From the NCBI GenBank assembly GCA_940671915.1, contig CALNVZ010003434.1:10880043-10944042 (forward strand): a stretch of 64,000 nt of DNA. Direction: 5' to 3'. The notes below the pieces were generated by a model. It was given only the letters and a program-made list of their open reading frames with translations, had not been told where the DNA came from and did not search any database. The DNA comes from Paracentrotus lividus. Lineage: Eukaryota; Echinodermata; Echinoidea; Camarodonta; Echinidae. A program made the position numbers and the translations under genes. Positions 57,511 through 64,000 of the stretch are shown piece after piece; the first letter of the stretch is position 1, and each line of letters opens with the position of its first letter.

Positions 57511-57552
57511 TTCTTCTTCTTCTTCTTCTTCTTCTTCTTCTTCTTCTTCTTC
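57428..57552. repeat. CTT trinucleotide repeat
   Basis: Long run of CTT/TTC with few interruptions. The leucine-run frame (57333-57668, +) and the arginine-run frame (57395-57586, -) are translations of it. Confidence 0.95.
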
Positions 57553-57710
57553 CATATAAATATTTTAGTTGTATATATATTTTCATTTATTTAAGCAACC
57601 TAGCTGCTATCAGCAAGAAGATACTTCACACTCAACTGTTCCCATTTCCCAGCTCTGTCTTTCTCTGAAATAGAACTTCTCATACTGTCCAATCTTACTA
57701 TTGGCTGATT

Positions 57711-57976
57711 GGTCAATAGTTCATGGTCAATAGTACAATGTTGACTATCGATATATCAACCCCTCATCCTTACCCATGTTATCCCGTTTTCTCCTAGATC
57801 CTTCATAACATCTCACATCGACCTGTCACTATTTTGGCGGATCGGTCAATAGTTCATGGTCAATAGTAAAACTTATTGACCGTCGATATATCAACCCCTC
57901 CTCTTGCCTCCACCTTATATCCCTTTAACCCGCTTTCCCGTTCTTCATGACGTAGCTCATTGACCTCGTCAATAAA
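57711..57976. repeat. 133-bp tandem duplication
   Basis: GGTCAATAGTTCATGGTCAA starts at 57,711 and at 57,844. Both copies continue to CGATATATCAACCCCTC and then diverge. GGTCAATAG also recurs within each copy, giving a nested short repeat. Confidence 0.85.
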
Positions 57977-60183
57977 AAAAAACTTCTACAGTAAACAATT
58001 CCACAATATAGATAGAGATCCTCTCCTATAAGATTCGCAAACAAATTGGCAGTATAAACAATGCCAGGGGCCTCCTCCATTAACTGTTTTCATATGCAGA
58101 AGAACATCACCCAGCACTGCAAGTTTCATGCTCTATACAAGCCGGTTTCATTATGTCAATTATCCTTTTGCAGTTATGCGTGATGGTATCTGACGGCAAC
58201 TGTCATGGTGCCATTGTGGATAAAACAGGCCAAACTTGGGGAGGTGCAGGCGCCCCAAAACGTAGGATGGACAGTGCAATTTTTTTTAAGGGAAATATAT
58301 TTATAGATTTATTAATACATTATAGAGCTAAATATGATTTTTATATGATAGATCATCGCTGAGTACTCGTGATTTCTGGCAATGACGAAAAATATTTCTT
58401 ATCCCCAATCTTTCTCAGTAACTTTGGCTCTGAATGCATGGATAAGTTAATGGTATTCGATAAACCAGCTTTGTTCAAAATGTATTGTAGAACAGACATT
58501 AAAAGAAAGAAAAAAATGAAAACCAAGCGGACTATGAATTTGACTTCAATATACCCGAAGGATTTGATAACAAAGGGTTACACTTACCTCGTAACCTAGA
58601 ATTAAAATTCAGGAACCCTTTTTCTAAAACAAAAACAACTATACCACTAGACCATCACGATTCGTTATTGGTTATGTGTGATCGTAGCAAACAACGGATC
58701 ATCCTTCTACGGTCCTGATTTATTACATTTATCATCCCATGTCTCTATCACTACATATCATCTCTATAAATATCGTATTAGGATTTCCTTGAAAAATTTC
58801 GAATACAATGTTGATGCTTCTTGTAATAGCAGGAAATTATGGCACCCAAAGGAAAATCTATTTTGTTTTTATATGCCCTTCTTCTTTCCCCTAATATTTT
58901 TCACCCTTTCTCCGTAGAAACGTACAATCTTTCATCGTATTCTGCAGTTAAACGCGTGGCAATAATAACAACCTCAGTTTCATAGAAAAGTTCTGAGAGG
59001 GTGCGATACTTCTTTCCTATAAAACATGTACGTGCATGTGTCTTATCTTTATTATATTAATGGTCATAACCATTCGTTGCATTTTAGATGATAACCGTGA
59101 TTACGAACACTAAAGAGGTTAATTAAATTCTTGAACATCTTTCAACAATCGACTTAAGAAAGCGCAAAGGAAAATAAAATACTGAATTAAAAACTATAAA
59201 CATGATAAAGTAAAGTCCTTCTCACTCTGGTTATACCATCTCAATAAACATTAGTGCTCTTTTTATTTGATGAACATAAGAGGAAAATGGGGGGGGGGGG
59301 TCGAGCGTCGAGCGTTTTGAAAAACTGACTACATTTCTATAAATATTGTGGTCCAGTCATAAAGTTGAATGACTTCAAACTGTAGTTTCTATACACTCTA
59401 TTATATTTTCTCATGATATGGTTTAAAAGGAATAAACAAGATATTCATTGACAATATTTCCGATTATCATTTAAAACTAATTTCCCGCAAGCTTTTATAA
59501 GGCACGAAGAAAGTATAAATTTCACAGTGCACCTATTTGCATCCCTCAATAATATTATTAGAACCAACAGAACATATAACAAATTATTCGTATTAATGCA
59601 TTCATATTGTGAAAGCATGGTAGACTAATGTTACCAGTCGTTCACCATGTTCACGTCACACTCTTGTGTTTATTATTGAAACTAGGGGCGTTCTGGGAAA
59701 TGGGACAAATCAAGATCGAAATGAAATGCGATGATGATATGGCTAAAGTAGGCTTAGTCTTATCGAAAAGCATCCCTCTCAGGTCATGATGGTATAAAAG
59801 AAAAGAAGGTCTTGGGAAGATAAAGTCGAATTTAGCTGCTGGTGGCAATTACCAGAGTCTGAAGTCATTGTTATGATAACATACACTTCAGTTTGCATAG
59901 ACATATTACATAGCCCCAAACTATGATCTACGTATATCAAGGGGCTTTCTGGTCGGCGCTCGCCAAATTAAGAATCAGCATATTGGTCGCATAAGAAAGG
60001 TTGAAAGTCGTTTTGATTGATAAAAAAACAAGTGAAAATGTTAAAAGTTTTTCGCCAGAGAATCTAAAGGCAGCGGCTTCCTTCATGATACATCCAAAAT
60101 AACATCATTATTTTTAACGCAGAACATAATATAAAATATTTAAAAAACGTGTTTCTTAAATCTAAATATAGTCCAATAGGTGC
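57977..60183. other. Non-coding; one possible tRNA-like head at 58.60-58.66 kb
   Basis: Mostly AT-rich. On the minus strand TCGTGATGGTCTAGTGGTAT (near 58,641-58,660) resembles a pol III A box, and GGGTTCCTGAATTTTAATTC downstream (58,600-58,619) is at best a degenerate B box. A G10 run lies near 59,290. No gene seen. Confidence 0.45.
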
Positions 60184-60189
60184 AATTCT

Positions 60190-62200
60190 AACCTCCCGGC
60201 CCTGTTGGCATCTCTCCTGCATTTCTGAAGCTTGGTAGTGAGTCAATTTGTCCTATATTGTCTCGAATCTTTAATATCAGTTTGCGTTCAGGTATGGTTC
60301 CCCAAGATTGGAAAGTTGCGAATGTTATCCCGTTACATAAGAGCGAAAAGCGATCATCAATTGAGAATTACCGTCCAATTTCGCTCACATCTGTCCCATG
60401 CAAAATGTTGAAAAAAATCATAATAGGCAAACTCATTGATTTTTCTTTGAATCACAAGATTATTTTGGAAAACCAGCATGGTTTCCTCCCGAAACGTTTT
60501 TGTGCCACACAGGCTTCTGTTCTGTTCCACAAATGGGCTCAAATCCTTGACCGCCCATCTCCCCCTAGAATTGATGCAATATTTCTAGACTGGGCTAAAG
60601 CCTTTGATAAGGTTAACCATTCTGTATTACTCCGAAAATGACATGGTTTTGGAGTTTGTGGTAATATCCTTAAATCGATAAAGTCTTTCCTAGTTGGTCG
60701 TGCCCAGCGCGTTCTGTTTGAAGGAAGCGAGTCTGATTGGAACCCAGTAACTTCAGGTGTCCCTCAGGGGAGTGTTATAGGGCCTATCCTCTTCGATCTA
60801 TTTACCGCTGACTTTCCAAATTTAATATCAGCTGGTACAGGTCTGCCACAATATGCAGACGATACAGTGCTCTATCGGCCAATTCTCTGTCAAGAAGACA
60901 CACATGTGCTTCAGTCAGATCTCGATTCTATCATTTGCTGGTGTAACGAGAACTTCATGGAACTCAACTCTCTGAAATGTAAAATTATGCACATCACAAG
61001 GTCTCGTAGACAAATCTTAGACTCATATCACGTTAACAATACTGTACTGAAGGAAGTGGATTCGTACAAGTATCTTGGCATAGTTTTTGCAAAAGATCTG
61101 TCCTGGTCAAAACATGTTCACCATATTGTATCAAAATGCTCCAAACTTTCTGGATTCATCTGTAGGATAGTAAATTCAAGAAACCCTGTCATTCTGAAAC
61201 GACTTTTTTGTTCGCTCTGCAGACCAGTGATTGAATGCCTGGAATATGGGATACCCGTTTGGCTTCCTTATAAAAAAAAAAAACCACATTCAGTCCCTGG
61301 AATCTGTTCAAAGACGCTTCACGAATTTTTGCTTTTCTTATGAACAAGCAAATGTTCTTACATATTCTGAAAGATTACACAAATTAGATCTCTCTCCCTT
61401 GTACAACTGACTCATTTTCTTGTCTGCTAGCTTTGTCATTAAACGTATGTTTCGATTGTATGATGTACCTATCCATTTCTTGCCAAGAATAGGATAGAGA
61501 CCTATGTCTTGGGACTTCTGTAAATCCCATTCTAAATGCCCTGAAGAATCGTCTGCTTGCTCTTCCTCCTATCGAAAATGCATTTTAATGTCTAATGCTA
61601 CATGTTATGGTAAAAAAAAATTTTCTGCTTTCTAGCTGATCTCGCTTCCTTCCCTTTAACTTCTACTTCCTTTCTCCAATACTCTTTTCTCAGCCCTCAT
61701 CTAATATTTTAATGCTCTCTCTCTCCCTCTCTCTATTTATATCTCTCTCACACTTGCAAACTTAGTATTCGATATATATATATGCAAAAAAAAATAATGC
61801 AGTACAATTAATGTGAACTGACAACTTGCATACAGAAATATACATATATACGTAAATTTTATCTTTTAAGCAAAAAATTTAAGATTTTTGGCCTTAATAT
61901 TTCTATGATATTAACTGATTTTAAGTCTATCAATTATATCGAATATTACGATATTTTCTTGTTTACTTTTGTAGCTCTCCCTTGTTTGTTTGTTTGTTTG
62001 TTTTTTTTTTCCAATATGTTTTTATGTGTACATGTATATGTTTGTAAACCACCGACATGTATTGGGAAAGCCTATTTAACAGGAATTTATTTTCTTTTGG
62101 TTATCCTAGGCCGCATGTCGGTGGTATTTCTAATTTTCTTTGTTTATGTTCCTGATCTTTATGCCTGAAATTAAATAAATAAAATTAAAAAATAAAAAAT
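60190..62200 (+). mobile_element. 5'-truncated non-LTR retrotransposon, Jockey/CR1-like
   Basis: Contains a decayed reverse transcriptase (60,192-61,480), a 3' untranslated part with a CCACCGACATG/CATGTCGGTGG inverted repeat (about 62,049-62,123), and an A-rich tail GAAATTAAATAAATAAAATT up to about 62,200. AATTCT occurs just before the truncation (60,184-60,189) and at the end of the tail (62,198-62,203), a candidate 6-bp target duplication. 5' truncation within the RT domain and a simple-repeat 3' tail are typical of target-primed insertion. The exact clade is not certain. Confidence 0.82.
60192..61480 (+). pseudogene. Reverse transcriptase, disabled (stop and frameshift)
   Basis: The frame enters at PGPVGISPAFLKLGS (from about 60,195), part of RT block 1. 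It runs through VPQDWKVANVIPLHK and ENYRPISLTS (60,300-60,390), then HGFLPKR, and FLDWAKAFDKVNH with the first catalytic Asp (about 60,582). GVPQGSV (60,756-60,776) and YADDT with the catalytic Asp pair (60,852-60,863) follow, then the thumb region YKYLGIVF and LSWSKHV. A TGA at 60,639 interrupts the frame after LLRK. A 12-A run at 61,272-61,283 causes a shift to the next frame, which continues NHIQSLESVQRRFTNFC to a TGA at 61,408; recognisable sequence goes on to about 61,480. The upstream endonuclease and ORF1 are absent. Nonfunctional. Confidence 0.88.
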
Positions 62201-63333
62201 TCTCAATCCGGGAATGTGCAATACCAATTATACTAATACCGATAATGATAAATAGTGCCATCCCGAAGAGATATTCTTAGAAATGAAAACATTTACCAAG
62301 GCTCAAGCGTAGATTCCATGACCCTTATATTGTAATAAATATTTACAAAATGTCAAAAATGTGAACATTATTCTCTCATCATCATTACGAAGAAGCGCTG
62401 TAATTCACCTTTAGATGAACGCGTTACACTAAACGACCTATTAATTAACGGTCTTCAAGAAAATATAGTATATTTGGTCATTCGATGTGACAGCTCACGA
62501 ACATGCTGGATCACAGAGTTACTTTATTAAAAGTTACGTTCCATTTATACACCCTCTTCTATGTATGTAGCATAAGGGAGGACATTTAAAAATTTCAATA
62601 TTTTGTAATCAGCAGTCTTACTCTTAGACATGAGAGTGGAATTTTCATATGGAAAATTATAGCAAAACATGATATGCAAAACGTCCTTCTAAATACTAAT
62701 ATAACCAAGCATTTTGTTTATAGGGACAAAGGCGTATAAACGTACCCATTAATGGATTTCAATATTAGATTCCCCCTTCACATTAAAACAAAATAATAGA
62801 TTACTAGTCGTTCCTTGTTTAGACGACTACTAAGCGATGTATGTATATTGCCAGAAAACACGATCTCATGACATGACCGCTTACCACCTCTTGGAACCTA
62901 ACTCTTCACTGAGATAGGTCAAAGAGCGAAGATCCATTTTGGGAGAGCGATCATCATCAATGGATTCGACCAAGCTTTCAAACCACATCTTAATTTGCTC
63001 CAGGCAATAGGTTATACATTATTTGGAAGAAGAAGTGCGGTGTTAGGGATGGAAATACGAGTCAGGTAGCCACTATACTGTATACTGAAGAATGTCCAGC
63101 CATTGACATGACAAAAGGTGTGTCACTGAAAACAGAAAAAAAAACCCGCATCGCCAACGGTCATTTTGGTTTACCACCAAAATATTGGATCTGACTTGGG
63201 TGGACGAGGTACCCTAGGTATTGTGACAGGTGCACCATTGTGACGTAGACAATGTTTTATCTGAATCATTCACCTCGGGGTTTCTCATCTTTTGCTACGA
63301 ATTCGTAAGAGTCTATGGCATTTGTGATTGTCA
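62201..63333. other. Non-coding, no gene seen
   Basis: AT-rich sequence downstream of the retrotransposon. No recognised repeat or gene. Confidence 0.55.
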
Positions 63334-63470
63334 GGAATGTATCTACAATTCTTGGAGATGCATCGAGAATTGCTTCAGCATGAGCAATGATCATGGAGAC
63401 AGTGGCATTTTCTGTTTTTAAGGAATGTATATACTTGGAGATACATCGAGAACATGTGCAATAATCATAA
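63334..63470. repeat. 88-bp tandem duplication
   Basis: GGAATGTATCTACAATTCTT, then GGAGATGCATCGAGAA, at 63,334 and GGAATGTATATACTTGGAGA, then TACATCGAGAA, at 63,422. A GCAATGATCATGGAG / GCAATAATCATAAGG word follows in each. GGAATGTTGC at 63,461 may start a third partial copy. Confidence 0.75.
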
Positions 63471-64000
63471 GGAATGTTGCTTTTGAGCAGTTAGGAAACA
63501 TCCCTAGTGGTGATTCCGGTCTCCAGGACACCAATATGTCTTGGACATCCCCTACACCCCAGTCACACAGAATCACAGACGCCACATCAACATAATAACT
63601 TGATCATAAATTATGATCAACTCGTTGCATGCTCAACCCGTTGTTAAACTGATGTCGGTTTCGCCGGTATGACCGACGTGCAACATTGGTGTTCCACGTC
63701 AATATCATCAACTCCAGAGGCTATGTTCAAAGCTGGTCGAATTATCGCACAATTAATCTAAATCAAACGTTAAGATATCACACCTCAGTGAGCGTTGGCG
63801 TATCCCCTTGGTAGAATTCATGTTTTTCTATGTAATATTTGACCGTCGGCGACTGATATTCTTTTCGAAGGCAGGTGAAAGTTAGTTATGATTTCATCTC
63901 CGAGGTTTGACCTTCTCGTCACTATGATCTACAAAATTCTGCAGAGCAATCCGTCTATCATCATTTTTCTTGAACCAATATTTACCGCGCGGATAGCTTT
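63471..64000. other. Non-coding to the end of the window
   Basis: TTGATCATAA-A-TTATGATCAA, a 10-bp inverted repeat, lies at about 63,601-63,621. CGCCGGTATGACCGACGTGC near 63,663 is GC-richer. No gene seen. Confidence 0.5.

Noticed and set aside
57333..57668. Leucine-run frame and the opposite arginine-run frame
   Set aside because: Translations of the CTT trinucleotide repeat.
58598..58660. Possible tRNA gene on the minus strand
   Set aside because: Only the A-box-like word is good; the B box and stems are too degenerate to list as an RNA gene.

Overview
This is eukaryotic, almost entirely non-coding DNA from an AT-rich metazoan genome. It is probably a marine deuterostome, and an echinoderm such as a sea urchin is my best guess. 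The reasons are the very high density of GA/CT and CA microsatellites, palindromic MITE-like elements (short non-autonomous DNA transposons), a pearl/Helentron-like element with a CCGT microsatellite and a roughly 146-bp tandem core, a short exon of the KIAA1958/ZMYM (Crypton-related) family, and a decayed Jockey/CR1-type non-LTR retrotransposon. The species call is inference. There are no bacterial operons, ribosome binding sites or CRISPR arrays. Nearly all open frames of 60-140 codons are chance frames or read-through of simple repeats.

Layout: 1-13.4 kb is AT-rich non-coding sequence with simple repeats and a C-rich tract. 13.8-16.4 kb holds a small foldback and a six-copy satellite-like array with an internal duplication of about 625 bp. 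17.3 kb is a MITE with perfect 46-bp arms. 20.1-30.0 kb is the most structured part. A dispersed repeat (R) is intact at 20.15-20.54 kb. A second copy is split, with halves at 22.70-22.97 and 29.83-29.96 kb. Between the halves lies a 6.07-kb element (A, 23,086-29,158) bounded by TA and by CCCTTACAAAAAT inverted termini and filled with arrays of an ACCATA/TATGGT motif. Element A carries a nested 855-bp TIR element (B) and sits next to a 466-bp mariner-like MITE (C).

33.8-42.5 kb is a nest of TIR and foldback elements, including a 1.47-kb element with a 633-bp element inside it, two copies of a 236-bp MITE (39.3 and 47.4 kb), and a fold-back cluster at 39.6-41.5 kb. At 44.37 kb is the one convincing cellular-type coding exon: the N-terminal part of a DUF3504/Crypton-like module, ending at a GTGAGT donor and followed within 30 bp by a 160-bp hairpin element. 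49.1-51.9 kb has a 0.9-kb palindromic mariner-like MITE and two more foldbacks. 54.9-56.4 kb is the pearl/Helentron-like element. 60.19-62.20 kb is a 5'-truncated non-LTR retrotransposon whose reverse transcriptase carries a stop and a frameshift.

The genes do not form a pathway. The window reads as intergenic or intronic DNA shaped by successive, datable transposon insertions. Stretches without a call were read and showed nothing I can support beyond ordinary AT-rich sequence.
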